Shown: positions 1 to 8,445, counted from the first letter of the stretch. The stretch is 64,000 bases of DNA from Pseudomonas sessilinigenes (GCF_003850565.1 NZ_CP027706.1:5394001-5458000); one strand, 5' to 3'. The notes: a model not told the origin generated them from the letters alone. Numbers and translations: made by a program.

Positions 1-862
1 TGAGCAACTGCACGAAACGGTCCCTGACGTTGCTCGCCACATAGAGATGGTCTGGTGCGATGCAGGTTTGCCCGGCATTGAGAAACTTGCCCCAGGTAAT
101 GGTTTTTACAGCCATTTCAAGATCGGCGCTTTCATCGATGATGGTCGGTGACTTACCGCCCAGTTCAAGGGTCACGCTAGTCAGATGCTCTGCCGCCGCC
201 CGCATGACCACCTTGCCAATGGTTGGGGAACCGGTGAAAAAGGAGTGATCGAAGGGCAGGGCCAGCAACTCGCTTGCCACCGAAGCGTCACCTTCCAAAA
301 TGGCGACTTCGCTTTCATCGAAAGCATCACGGATGATCTCCACCATGACTGCCGATAGGTTCGGTGTAAGCTCCGAGGTCTTGATGATCACCGTATTACC
401 GGATGCGATGGCCGGGACCAGTGGTCCGAATGTCAGAGTTAGAGGGTAGTTCCAGGGCGAAATGATCAGGCAGCGTCCCCGTGGCTCGTACCGCACCGAG
501 GCCGAGGTGCCTAGCATCAATGCAGTTGAGGGAACGCGCTTCGGCTTGAGCCACTTTTTTAGGTGCTTACAGGTATGGCTGATTTCCATGATGACCGTCA
601 GTATCTCGGTCATTTCCACTTCTATATCAGGCTTGCCGAAGTCCGCCGCACCCGCCGCAATAATCTGGTCGTGGCGAATCTCAATAGCCTTGCGCAGGCG
701 GCGTAATTTGCGGATGCGTTGTTCAACGGTAGATTCTCGAAGTTTTAGAGCCGTATTACGTTGAGCGCTGAATATTCGCTGGATGTCTGCGCTTTGCGCA
801 TTCACGACTGGGAGGGCCAGAGGGCGGGTAGGGGCTTGGACGGGCACAGACAGAGTCTCCAT
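1..862 (-). CDS. Aldehyde dehydrogenase, 5' part (runs off the left edge)
   Basis: Reading the minus strand from an ATG at 862 gives an uninterrupted frame of 287 codons to the window edge. It carries NAD(P)-dependent aldehyde dehydrogenase hallmarks: ISPWNYPL (cofactor region, about residue 139), the VTLELGGKSP motif with the general-base Glu, and FLNAGQTCIAPDHLYV with the catalytic Cys. The N-terminus lacks a signal peptide, so the enzyme should be cytosolic, oxidising an aldehyde to an acid. The QTCIAPDHLYV form resembles coniferyl or long-chain aldehyde dehydrogenases, but the substrate cannot be fixed. It is divergent from the enoyl-CoA hydratase at 1057, which suggests shared use in aromatic or fatty-acid catabolism. 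The start is not backed by a clear ribosome binding site. Confidence 0.9.
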   Translation of the reverse strand, partial: METLSVPVQAPTRPLALPVVNAQSADIQRIFSAQRNTALKLRESTVEQRIRKLRRLRKAIEIRHDQIIAAGAADFGKPDIEVEMTEILTVIMEISHTCKHLKKWLKPKRVPSTALMLGTSASVRYEPRGRCLIISPWNYPLTLTFGPLVPAIASGNTVIIKTSELTPNLSAVMVEIIRDAFDESEVAILEGDASVASELLALPFDHSFFTGSPTIGKVVMRAAAEHLTSVTLELGGKSPTIIDESADLEMAVKTITWGKFLNAGQTCIAPDHLYVASNVRDRFVQLL

Positions 863-1056
863 GGTTATTTTTTTGTGGAGATTTTTGTGGGCGCTGGGGC
901 GCAGTTGCCCGGTCACTATGGGGCAGTCCGTGTTTGGAGGATTCGTCATAAAGGACTAAAAGGTGGATTCAATCCCAAGTGGTCAAATCCAACCTTAAGG
1001 TTGGGCAGGTGATCTATTTCTAGCGCTAGGCTGCGACGAGAACTTTCCTTTCACTC

Positions 1057-1857
1057 ATGGATCTCGCGATGTCACGCCCTGTCGATTACCAGTTCGATGC
1101 CGTCTCCCGTAGTGCAACTCTGACGTTCAACCGCCCGGGTGTACTCAATGCTATTGATGTCGAAACTGCACGATCATTCTGCGAAGCCGTGCTACAGGCT
1201 ACCGCGCAGGCTGGTATCCGCCTGATTGTCATTCGTGGGGCTGGGCGCGCCTTCGTGGCAGGGGGGGACTTGCAGCGGTTCGCCGACGATTTCGATTACG
1301 CAGATCGGGTGGTCAATCATTTGCTGGACCCTCTTCACTCAGCAATCCTGGCGCTCCATACCACGCCAGCATTAGTTCTTGCATGCGTGCATGGTGTAGT
1401 GGCGGGGGCAGGGCTGAGCCTGATGTTGGGATGCGACCTGGTCCTCGCGGCTGAAGATACTCGTCTGTTACTGGCCTATAACAAAGTGGCGGCAGCTCCC
1501 GATTGTGGTGGGACTTTTTTTCTGCCAAGACGTATCGGCACAGGAGCGGCAATGCAACTGATGGTGGGCAGTGGCGAGTTGACTGCACAAGAGGCTCGGG
1601 CCATGAACTTGCTGAACTGGTGTGTTCCTGCGCATGAGCTACAGGAGCGTCTGGAAAGCTTGAGTGCAGAGATCCTCTCTGGACCAAGTCATGCCTATGG
1701 TCGTTATAAAGAGCTGATAAGGAGCGCTCCTGCTGAATTACAGGCTCACCTGGAGCGAGAGCGAATAGCTTTTTGTGCTGCAACCAAGACCAAGGACTTC
1801 AGGGAAGGCGTAACTGCCTTTCTCACGCGTCGGGCACCGGTTTTTTTGGGCTGTTAG
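1057..1857 (+). CDS. Enoyl-CoA hydratase/isomerase family protein (crotonase fold)
   Basis: 266 residues, the usual crotonase length. The N-terminal LTFNRPGVLNAID, the oxyanion-hole segment GRAFVAGGDLQRF (about residue 70) and the second helix HGVVAGAGLSLMLGCDLVLA are the family signature. Gly-Gly-Asp supplies the first oxyanion amide. At the position where hydratases carry the catalytic Glu pair the sequence reads AAPDCGGTFFLPRRIG, so Asp-Cys replaces part of the usual motif and the reaction may be isomerisation or hydrolysis rather than hydration. It is cytosolic. It is transcribed divergently from the aldehyde dehydrogenase, across about 190 bases. An internal ATG at 1069 is an equally possible start; neither has a strong Shine-Dalgarno. 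Confidence 0.85.
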   Translation: MDLAMSRPVDYQFDAVSRSATLTFNRPGVLNAIDVETARSFCEAVLQATAQAGIRLIVIRGAGRAFVAGGDLQRFADDFDYADRVVNHLLDPLHSAILALHTTPALVLACVHGVVAGAGLSLMLGCDLVLAAEDTRLLLAYNKVAAAPDCGGTFFLPRRIGTGAAMQLMVGSGELTAQEARAMNLLNWCVPAHELQERLESLSAEILSGPSHAYGRYKELIRSAPAELQAHLERERIAFCAATKTKDFREGVTAFLTRRAPVFLGC

Positions 1858-1937
1858 TTGCTGATTCACGTCGAAGGGAGGCGGGTGGAACCTGCGCAGC
1901 ACACGTGGGCGTAACGCGCCTCCCGATCGCTTGCAGA

Positions 1938-2098
1938 TCAGATTGACAGGCAAACCTTACCGAAGTGTTTGCCCGCAGCCTGATGTCGGAAAGCCTCAGC
2001 GATGTCGTCCAGCGCAAACGTCCTATCAATCATAGGCTTCATACCCATCACATTGATCGCGCGGACCATAGCGATTGGGCGAAGACGTTTCACAAGCA
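1938..2098 (-). pseudogene. 3' remnant of a zinc-type alcohol dehydrogenase/quinone oxidoreductase
   Basis: The minus strand from about 2098 to a TGA at 1938 encodes about 50 residues, including KPMIDRTFALDDIAEAFRH and GKHFGKVCLSI. This is the characteristic C-terminal tail of medium-chain zinc-type dehydrogenases (KPVID..F.. and a G.HFGK.. end). The Rossmann and catalytic parts are absent upstream, and no continuing frame is visible beyond 2100, so this is a gene scrap, probably left by deletion. It points to past loss of a catabolic gene next to the enoyl-CoA hydratase and aldehyde dehydrogenase. Confidence 0.7.
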
Positions 2099-2565
2099 AA
2101 CGGCGAGCACGTTAGATACGACTGAGCTGCCCCGACTTACGCTTGGACTGCCTTCGGTACGATAGGCATACCCCGCCTGGTCATTTGAACCAGGAGCCCA
2201 TGGCAGTCCCAGGAAGAACACGTAGTTGCTGTCGAGAAGTTTATTCCCAGTGCCGACGGTCCGTCTGGTGTAAATAAACACGCGGCATTCTGGCTCCTAC
2301 TGAAACCGGTCGATCGCCTTCTAGCGCTTCGTGGGCGAGTCGCTACTAACCAAGGTGATGTGACCGATCAACGACATGGCCACCCATTCACTCACATTCA
2401 AGCCAGCACCGATAAGCCTCGCCAGCGTTGGCTGAATTAACGCCATGCTGACTATCACTTAGCAATCTGTAATATTTATTACGTTTAACGTAATATAATA
2501 TTGTCAAATTGAAAATAATGTCGGATAAGATTTAATTATCAGATCTAATCACATGGAGGCAGGGC
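2099..2565. other. Gene-free stretch upstream of the KfrA-like gene
   Basis: No convincing gene was found. The last 100 bases (about 2455-2550) are strongly AT-rich, with repeated TAATAT/TTAATT runs and a partial dyad around 2484-2500, as expected for a promoter or operator region of an autoregulated KfrA-like gene. GGAGG at 2555-2559 is the ribosome binding site for the ATG at 2566. Confidence 0.5.
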
Positions 2566-3561
2566 ATGGCGGTAGGCGTACCGGAAAACGACGTATTCGC
2601 TGCGGCGGACGCTGTGCTGGCGCGTGGCGAGCGACCGACGGTGGAACGGGTGCGCCTGGAGCTGGGCCGTGGCAGTCCGGCACGGGTCGGCGCGCTGCTC
2701 GATCAGTGGTGGGAACAGCTGGCCGGGCGCCTGCGCGGCGAGACCCGCCTGCCCGGGCTGCCGACGGAAGTGGCCCAAGCCTTTGTCGCCATCTGGCAGC
2801 AGGCGACGCTACTGGCCCAAGGCGTGGCAGAACAGGCGCTGGCGGCGCAACGCCAAGTGTTGATGGAGGAACGCGAGCAGTTGGCCGCGGAACAGGAGCA
2901 ACTGCGTCAGGAGGCGGTACGCGGGCGCTTGCTGGCCGCTGAGGCCGTCGCCGCGCGCCAGGCCATAGAGATACGCTTGGGCGATCTGGAGCAATTGCTG
3001 GAGCAGCGCCTGACGCAGATCGATGATCTACGCCAGCAGCGCGAGCAACAGGGGAGCCAAGTAGATGAGGCGCGCCAGGACGCCGTTGCGCTCCGCCAGC
3101 AGTTACAGGACTCCCGGGCTCAAGCTGAACAACTGCGCCTCGACCAAGAGCACTACACCAAGGACGTGGAGAACCGAGCCTTCCGGGAAATCGATCGTGC
3201 TCGTGAAGAAACTAAAGGACTGGCGGCCCAGCTCAAGGAGGCTAATACGCAACTCCTGCTCACTCACCAGGCCTTGCAGACCAGCCAGACTGCTTTGACC
3301 GAAGCCCGTGAGCAAGGCGCCGAAACCCGGGCGCAGGCCACAGCACTACGCCCACAGGTGGAGCAGTGGCGCCAGGTGGCCGCGCAGGCGGAGGAGCAAT
3401 TGCAGGCAGTGCAACAGCGCCTGCAGGTTACTCAAACCGAACTGGGCACCGTGCGGGAGCACGCCGCAGCGGCGCAGGCGCGGGCCGAGACCCTCGAACA
3501 GCATTTGAAGCAGCTTGAGCGGCCGACGCGCGCGCGCAAAGCGCCCAGCAAGGACCGATGA
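2566..3561 (+). CDS. KfrA-like DNA-binding coiled-coil protein
   Basis: 331 residues. The first 75 form a compact domain (DVFAAADAVLARGERPTVERVRLELGRGSPARV) typical of the KfrA N-terminal DNA-binding region, which reads as a helix-turn-helix. From about residue 85 to 320 the protein is an almost uninterrupted Gln/Glu/Arg/Ala-rich coiled coil with heptad spacing, ending in a basic tail (RPTRARKAPSKDR). KfrA proteins are known from broad-host-range plasmids, where they bind DNA, repress their own promoter and form filaments supporting partition; chromosomal copies are common in Pseudomonas accessory regions. GGAGG lies 6 bases before the ATG. No partition partner (parA/parB) is nearby. Confidence 0.85.
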   Translation: MAVGVPENDVFAAADAVLARGERPTVERVRLELGRGSPARVGALLDQWWEQLAGRLRGETRLPGLPTEVAQAFVAIWQQATLLAQGVAEQALAAQRQVLMEEREQLAAEQEQLRQEAVRGRLLAAEAVAARQAIEIRLGDLEQLLEQRLTQIDDLRQQREQQGSQVDEARQDAVALRQQLQDSRAQAEQLRLDQEHYTKDVENRAFREIDRAREETKGLAAQLKEANTQLLLTHQALQTSQTALTEAREQGAETRAQATALRPQVEQWRQVAAQAEEQLQAVQQRLQVTQTELGTVREHAAAAQARAETLEQHLKQLERPTRARKAPSKDR

Positions 3562-3949
3562 CGACCGCGAGTGGTGCTTTCGAGGGTGGTTGATAAGGCG
3601 TGATCCGTGACCAGCTGTGCGCATTCACTCATCACACTGAAGCGCCACTGCCAAGTTGCTCGGGGCGCTGAGATAGCCAACGCTACAGCGTTTTTAGCGA
3701 GCGATGATTCAAGCTTCGCCCACGAAACTGAGCTGTTCGTGGATGGTGGTCAGACCTAGATGGGGGTAAGGGATAGTAAGTAGCCTGCTCGGCGAGGAGG
3801 TGACTTCCATCTTCGCGCCTTTCGACCTTGGTGGCCTACGCGCGCCGCGGCTAACACGCTTAGCTGACATGTGAGTAATGGTTGTGCCGTAATGGCTTTT
3901 GGCCTTGCCTGCGGTTAAGCTGCTGGTACCTCTTTTATCAAGGACGACT
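3562..3949. other. Gene-free stretch between the KfrA-like and lipoprotein genes
   Basis: About 390 bases with no gene I can support. A 98-codon minus-strand frame (3709-4005) overlaps the following lipoprotein and has an unremarkable, Ser/Arg-rich composition, so I do not treat it as real. AAGGACG at 3940-3946 just before the ATG at 3950 is the probable ribosome binding site of the next gene. Confidence 0.4.
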
Positions 3950-4318
3950 ATGAAAAAGCTCATTGCTGTAATCGGTATGTGCTTTGTATTCGGTGGTTGT
4001 GCCACGTCACACTACACTGCTGGTCGGGATTTCTCGTCGGCCAATGTCGCCAGCATTACTAAGGGCAAGACGACGACAACTGAGCTGAAGTCGCTCTTCG
4101 GTGAGCCCTACACTAAGAATGCTGTCAGCGAGACTGACGAGAAGTGGATCTATACCTATACCAACGGTTCAGCGCACGCTCAGAGCTACGTGGTGACGAT
4201 GAAAGTGACGACAACAGGCACCCAGAAGACGCTTGACGTGCTCATCCGCAACAACGTGGTAATTAACTACACATTTAGCGAAGGCCCGGCACCAGGCATT
4301 ACAACAGCAACTAACTGA
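3950..4318 (+). CDS. Small BamE/OmlA-like outer-membrane lipoprotein
   Basis: 122 residues starting at the ATG at 3950, preceded by AAGGACG. MKKLIAVIGMCFVFGGCATS is a classic lipoprotein signal with a lipobox ending in Cys17, so the mature protein should be lipidated; residue +2 is Ala, which favours outer-membrane sorting. The rest (ITKGKTTTTELKSLFGEPY, then DEKWIYTYTNG) follows the SmpA/OmlA pattern of two helices and a three-stranded sheet. True BamE proteins serve the outer-membrane assembly complex, but this one lies in accessory DNA and is shorter and Thr-rich, so it is better called a BamE-fold lipoprotein of unknown role. Confidence 0.8.
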   Translation: MKKLIAVIGMCFVFGGCATSHYTAGRDFSSANVASITKGKTTTTELKSLFGEPYTKNAVSETDEKWIYTYTNGSAHAQSYVVTMKVTTTGTQKTLDVLIRNNVVINYTFSEGPAPGITTATN

Positions 4319-4391
4319 GATAGCCGCTGCGCCGGTAGAACTCCGGCGTGGTTAGGGACATCATGCTGAGAGAAACCCTGAATTGAACAGA

Positions 4392-5543
4392 ATGTATGCC
4401 TATGTAGATGAGTCTGGAAATCACGACCTAGACACATCAAAAGGTGGAAGTTCGGGCTTCTTCGTGGTGTGTGCAGTGATTGTCCGTGAGCAATTCCTGG
4501 ACAGCGCCTATGAGGGCGCTGAAACACTCAGAGAGCGTCACTTCCAGACGGGGGAAATCAAGTCCAGTAAGGTCAAACCCCAGGACACCAAACGTCGCGT
4601 TCGGATCTTGAATGACATGGCAGAGCTTCCGCTTAAGCTCTATTTTGCCGTCGTAGACAAGTCCCAGGTTTACAAGGATGGAGGTCTACGTTTCAAAAAG
4701 TCGTTCATCAAGCATGTCAATGGTCTACTATTCAGCAACTGCCATAATCTGCAGATGATCGTCGACGAGCATGGGGGAGCAGAGTTTCAGGAGAGTTTGA
4801 AAGGCTATGTTGAAGACAGGTATGTGGATGACCTGTTCGGCGATGCCCAAGCTTTTCAGACAAAATCCAGCAAGGACGATGTACTAATTCAGGTCGCCGA
4901 CTTCTTCGCCGGATCTGTTGCCCAGATCTACGAAGGAAAGGCTGAAGAGGATGTGGTACGGATCTATAAGAGGATTCTTCGCGAGCTTACCTTGGGCCTG
5001 CTGGAATGGCCCCTTAAGTATCAAACACTGCTATCGCCCCCATCGGATGAACCCGGATTCGCCGACTACCAGATCCATCAGGAAGCTCTTCGACAAGCCG
5101 GCCGATTCATCGAAAAAGTGGGAAATCATCCAGATGAAGACGAGCATTTACAACTCACGATCTTGGACTATCTGAGGTTCCAAAGTGAGTTCGTCACGAA
5201 AGACTACATCACTACGGCTGAGATCAAAACACATCTCGGAGAGAGAGGATTCGGCGATCTGCCAGAACAGAGAATCAGGTCGAGCGGAATTGCGAAACTT
5301 CGAGATGCCGGCGTCATTATCACGAGTGCTGCCACCGGATACAAAATCCCCCAGACCAGGGCAGACATTAATGACTTCTTGGAAATGGCATCAGGCGTGA
5401 TCGTTCCGCTGTTGGAGCGTGTCAGAAAAGCCCGGGAGGTCTATCTGCTAAGCAGCGGAGGGACGTACGACATTGTGACAGCCGCCAACCTTACTGAGCT
5501 TGCCAAGCTGCTCACTTCGCTTGAGGCATTCGCCAGCAATTGA
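4392..5543 (+). CDS. DUF3800 domain protein with a C-terminal winged-helix-like region
   Basis: About 383 residues. The N-terminal YAYVDESGN motif, a later DEHGGAEF and the DDVLIQVADFFAGSV segment mark DUF3800, which is thought to adopt an RNase H-like fold with acidic active-site residues. Residues from about 245 onward (TAEIKTHLGERGFGDLPEQR..KLRDAGVIITSAATGYKIP) read as a winged-helix domain, so the protein may couple nuclease-like and DNA-reading functions. DUF3800 genes are frequent in mobile and defence-associated regions; no function is proven here. A TTG at 4383 in the same frame is an alternative start and has the better-placed upstream GAGAG. Confidence 0.75.
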   Translation: MYAYVDESGNHDLDTSKGGSSGFFVVCAVIVREQFLDSAYEGAETLRERHFQTGEIKSSKVKPQDTKRRVRILNDMAELPLKLYFAVVDKSQVYKDGGLRFKKSFIKHVNGLLFSNCHNLQMIVDEHGGAEFQESLKGYVEDRYVDDLFGDAQAFQTKSSKDDVLIQVADFFAGSVAQIYEGKAEEDVVRIYKRILRELTLGLLEWPLKYQTLLSPPSDEPGFADYQIHQEALRQAGRFIEKVGNHPDEDEHLQLTILDYLRFQSEFVTKDYITTAEIKTHLGERGFGDLPEQRIRSSGIAKLRDAGVIITSAATGYKIPQTRADINDFLEMASGVIVPLLERVRKAREVYLLSSGGTYDIVTAANLTELAKLLTSLEAFASN

Positions 5544-5775
5544 GCTGCTTGGCGAAGAGGCGAATAACAGGCATACCTAAAAATTGGTGGTATGTTCAAG
5601 GACAGGTTACTCCGTGGCAGCTCTAAACCTTGCAATGCCGGCTGCTCGCTACCGAGGTTGAAGGATTGCCGGCACTCATGGTAATCGCTGCCAAAGGCTC
5701 AATAGGCATTTTTGTTTATTAATTCGCTTGCTGCGGTGAGGGTGAAAACCAGGGCCGCGCTTCAATATCGATAAA

Positions 5776-5970
5776 TCATCGGGACGTAGGATCGTTCGGC
5801 TTCGGCCTCAATACTATCGAACCGTTAACAACCTCAATGGTGAGCACGTCGCCAACGCCTAGCCCTAACTGGGTAAGTAGATCAGTCGGCAAGTCGATAA
5901 TACAATCGCCGCTCCCATCCTTAGTATCTTGACATTTCACTGTCCAACGTTCGTATTTGTTCACGGTCAC
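5776..5970 (-). CDS. AbrB/MazE-type small DNA-binding protein (possible antitoxin)
   Basis: 64 residues from a GTG start whose GTGA overlaps the stop of the upstream gene, implying translational coupling. The core CIIDLPTDLLTQLGLGVGDVLTIEVVNGSIVLRPK is the swapped-hairpin AbrB fold: the family pattern is P..L...LGL..GD.L.....G.I.L.P. Such proteins are typically autoregulatory antitoxins of type II modules. The gene next to it is not a recognisable MazF, RelE or PIN toxin, so the toxin partner, if any, would be an unrecognised type. Confidence 0.75.
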   Translation of the reverse strand: MTVNKYERWTVKCQDTKDGSGDCIIDLPTDLLTQLGLGVGDVLTIEVVNGSIVLRPKPNDPTSR

Positions 5971-6224
5971 TCCACTGCCTTGACTGCATTATCACGATCG
6001 CCGCTCACTCCCGTGAGTATGCCCACAGGTTCAGCATGCGCACCTAAAGCGTCAGCTTTTAGAGAGGTTTTCCCCTCCGTGGTGCCTGTTTTTCGGAGGT
6101 CAATATTGCTTCTGGACTCCGCTATCGTTGGCTCTCTCGAAGGAATTTGGTATGTGACCAAGCCATGCCCGCTTTCAAAGACATTAGTCGTGGCCAGGCG
6201 TCTAGCTACGAAGATCACGCTCAC
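5967..6224 (-). CDS. Small hypothetical protein coupled to the AbrB-type gene
   Basis: 85 residues (MSVIFVARRLATTNVFESGH...) with no motif I recognise, no signal peptide and no membrane segment. It overlaps the upstream gene (6202-6654) by 23 bases and its stop overlaps the GTG of the AbrB-type gene, so the three genes form a tight minus-strand operon. That arrangement is the main reason to accept it. The composition is polar and mildly basic at the start. It could be a small toxin-like component or simply a spurious frame. Confidence 0.4.
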   Translation of the reverse strand: MSVIFVARRLATTNVFESGHGLVTYQIPSREPTIAESRSNIDLRKTGTTEGKTSLKADALGAHAEPVGILTGVSGDRDNAVKAVE

Positions 6225-6654
6225 CTGAAAATAGGACTCTGAAAGGCTTCAAATTCGCATCAGCATCGTCTCGTAACGAGTAGGTCACCCCACCAGCGAC
6301 TTCATAAACGAAAAAGTGCGACCCGTCTCGGGGATCCATAACGATCCCAGCCATCGTCAGAGGCTCCATCAGCCAGATAGATTGGCCATTCATATGGGGA
6401 GGTGTAACCAGCTGAACCTGCTCGACCCACATACGATTTGACTGCGCGTCGATAAACTGCTTGAGCTCGTGAACGTGGTACATCATAAGCATGCTGGCGT
6501 AATTTTCCCGGCCAGCCCTGCGCACTACTTGGAGGTAAAACCAAGGCAGTAGCAGTTCCTGCTCAACGAAGCTCCAAACTCGCTGGCCATCATGCGAGTT
6601 GGCAGCATCGGGCGTTTCGAAGGTGATTTCAGTCCTTGGGTAGGTGGTAAACAT
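6202..6654 (-). CDS. Hypothetical protein, first gene of a three-gene operon
   Basis: 150 residues (MFTTYPRTEITFETPDAANSH...). It shows an aromatic-rich central part (VEQELLLPWFYLQVVRRAGRENY, then MMYHVHELKQFIDAQSN) and a beta-rich C-terminal half; no known catalytic motif is visible. It is cytosolic by appearance. It is transcribed divergently from the XRE regulator at 6703 with only 48 bases between them, so the regulator probably controls it. I do not recognise the family. Confidence 0.6.
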   Translation of the reverse strand: MFTTYPRTEITFETPDAANSHDGQRVWSFVEQELLLPWFYLQVVRRAGRENYASMLMMYHVHELKQFIDAQSNRMWVEQVQLVTPPHMNGQSIWLMEPLTMAGIVMDPRDGSHFFVYEVAGGVTYSLRDDADANLKPFRVLFSGERDLRS

Positions 6655-6702
6655 AGCGAACCTCGAAAATGAACACTATAGATTGTAGTCCTATAAGATT
6701 CG

Positions 6703-7056
6703 ATGGCGCCTCATCGTTCCTTTTGCGGGATCAGCAAATTGGAACTCAATATCGCGTTCGGCCGAGCGCTGAAACAGATCCGAAGCAGTAAAAATCTTAC
6801 TCAAGAAGATTTTGCTACTGTAAGTAGTCGCACCTACCTCAGCACGCTGGAGCGAGGCCTCAAAAGCCCAACGTTAGAAAAGGTGGACCAGCTAGCGGGA
6901 GCTTTAGACGTGCACCCGCTCAGCATTCTTGTCGCCACATACGTCGGTAAAGAAAGTCATCAGGACGTTGAGGCTCTGTTTCAGACAATCAGAGATGAAT
7001 TGTGCTCAGTAAGAATCTTTGAAGGGGGACGCTCATCGCCACGGAAGGACCTTTAA
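6703..7056 (+). CDS. XRE-family helix-turn-helix regulator
   Basis: 117 residues. The segment GRALKQIRSSKNLTQEDFATVSSRTYLSTLERGLKSPTLEKVDQLAGALDVHPLSILV is a full Cro/C1-type helix-turn-helix of five helices, with the recognition helix in SSRTYLSTLERG. It binds DNA as a dimer and, given the 48-base divergent spacing, most likely represses both itself and the three-gene operon starting at 6654. The C-terminal 40 residues have no recognised domain. The first 15 residues may not be translated if an internal TTG is used. Confidence 0.85.
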   Translation: MAPHRSFCGISKLELNIAFGRALKQIRSSKNLTQEDFATVSSRTYLSTLERGLKSPTLEKVDQLAGALDVHPLSILVATYVGKESHQDVEALFQTIRDELCSVRIFEGGRSSPRKDL

Positions 7057-7275
7057 GCCTTTCCAGTGTGAGAGTCTCAGGCTAGGCCCACACGCCGGGG
7101 GCCATCAAACCAAAGCGCCACGGGAAGCGCTATCAGCTTCCGAAGTTTGGAACTAACCAAGAAGAGCAGGGGGAGGGAAGGGAGGGCTTCGGTAACGCGC
7201 AGCCCTTGATTCAAGTGCACATACGCCTGGTACCGTCACGAGTGTGAGTGACCTCACGAAGCTCATGGAGGATCC

Positions 7276-7749
7276 TTATTGATAGATCCCCAGTTCAACG
7301 CGTTCCAGGTAGTTCTCGACAACCTGAAACCCGACTGGATTACCCGCCAGATCAAGAGGGGTATTATCGTCAAAACGCCGGCAGGGTTTAGCTAGCCATT
7401 CTTCAGCAAGCTGCAAGGCGCCAAAAACAGTCGTTGCGTGTTCCAGTACCTTTGCGTATTGAAAGGCTATCGCGCTCTGGAGGGAACTCAGTCGACCGGT
7501 CGTCGATTCGACGCCTTTACCTTGCTTAGTTCGACCTAGCTTACCAGTGATACGTTCGATGAGTTTCGATGACAAATAAAGCTCGGAAAGCGCGATCATT
7601 GCTTGGACGTCTTTCAGTGCAAAACCTTCCCTCACGAGCAAAAAAATATGGAGCTCGCTAAGCTCCTCAATTTTGGCATGAGTAAGATATTCCGTCGGTT
7701 TATGAACCAGCGGCGTCGAGATAGCTGTCTGGGCAGTTGGAGGTGCCAT
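7276..7749 (-). CDS. ParS/MbcA/Xre-type antitoxin (DUF2384), unpaired
   Basis: 157 residues. The C-terminal half, HATTVFGALQLAEEWLAKPCRRFDDNTPLDLAGNPVGFQVVENYLERVELGIYQ, is the DUF2384 signature shared by ParS, MbcA and RES-associated antitoxins (A..VFG..E.A..WL..P...L.G..PLDL..T..G...V...L.RIE.G.Y). These bind DNA and neutralise a RES-domain toxin encoded just downstream. Downstream here (7057-7275) there is no room for a RES toxin, so this is an orphan antitoxin or the survivor of a broken module. Confidence 0.8.
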   Translation of the reverse strand: MAPPTAQTAISTPLVHKPTEYLTHAKIEELSELHIFLLVREGFALKDVQAMIALSELYLSSKLIERITGKLGRTKQGKGVESTTGRLSSLQSAIAFQYAKVLEHATTVFGALQLAEEWLAKPCRRFDDNTPLDLAGNPVGFQVVENYLERVELGIYQ

Positions 7750-7878
7750 AAAACTCTCACATTGCAGGTGGCCGATCGAGATAGCCTAGCCCGATTCGAT
7801 ATTAAGCGCAGGGTCATCTTCTGAGTGGAACGCGAAGCACTGCTTGAACAGCCTTCGTCACTTGATGCAACGTCGGTC

Positions 7879-8040
7879 GTATGGGCTTACGCCACCAGCC
7901 CGTTTTGCGCGGGGCCGGCGAACATGCGTGTAATTTCCTGCCGGACTGGAAGGGCAAGCTGATCTACGATGATTTCGGCGGCGAGACTAGGCCAGCCTCG
8001 AACTCGGCGTGACTGAAATCGACTGCATGGCCCATGCTCG
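7879..8040 (+). pseudogene. IS66-family transposase (TnpC) fragment
   Basis: Three pieces of an IS66 TnpC protein follow one another in different frames: VWAYATSPF (from 7879), AGEHACNFLPDWKGKLIYDDFGG (about 7913-7980) and ELGVTEIDCMAHAR (about 7999-8040). Order and spacing match the intact protein, but deletions and frame changes separate them. This is unambiguous debris of an insertion sequence; no terminal inverted repeats were found around it. Confidence 0.8.
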
Positions 8041-8184
8041 ATTTCATCCTAGTCGTATGGTTGTCTGTCCTGAATAATCTACTTGCGGAATATAGGGTGA
8101 ATGGAGTGATCGCATGATGCATGGGTACCAGAGCGTAACCGGCGAGGCGTAAAAAAGTGAATTTTGACAAGAAGAGGGCGCCAT

Positions 8185-8407
8185 ATGAATGTTTCTAAGA
8201 ACGCTAACGTTACGAAAACCCAAGTTGCTGATGCGGTCTCGATATTGTCAACCCGGGGCACCCCAGTTACAACAAAGTCAGTTAGAGAAATATATAGCAG
8301 AGCTCAGCGATGAGCACCTCATGAAAACCGCTAAGATCGAGCAAGAGTTAAAAAACAGTCAAGCTCGTGTTTTGCAACTTTCGCTGAAATTGGCCGGATA
8401 TAATTGA
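8185..8407 (+). pseudogene. Short KfrA-like DNA-binding gene with a frame break
   Basis: From the ATG at 8185 (AGAGGG about 7 bases upstream) a 42-residue peptide reads MNVSKNANVTKTQVADAVSILSTRG..., matching the KfrA N-terminal DNA-binding domain, and stops at 8313. The next frame continues immediately with HLMKTAKIEQELKNSQARVLQLSLKLAGYN to 8407, a coiled-coil tail of the kind expected in KfrA. The pieces look like one small gene split by a frameshift; programmed frameshifting or a sequencing error cannot be excluded. Confidence 0.5.
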
Positions 8408-8445
8408 CCGATTCAGAGCTGGATCGAAAGGGTTAGGAGCCATTC

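Noticed and set aside
3709..4005. 98-residue minus-strand frame
   Set aside because: It overlaps the start of the lipoprotein gene, lacks a ribosome binding site and shows no family features.
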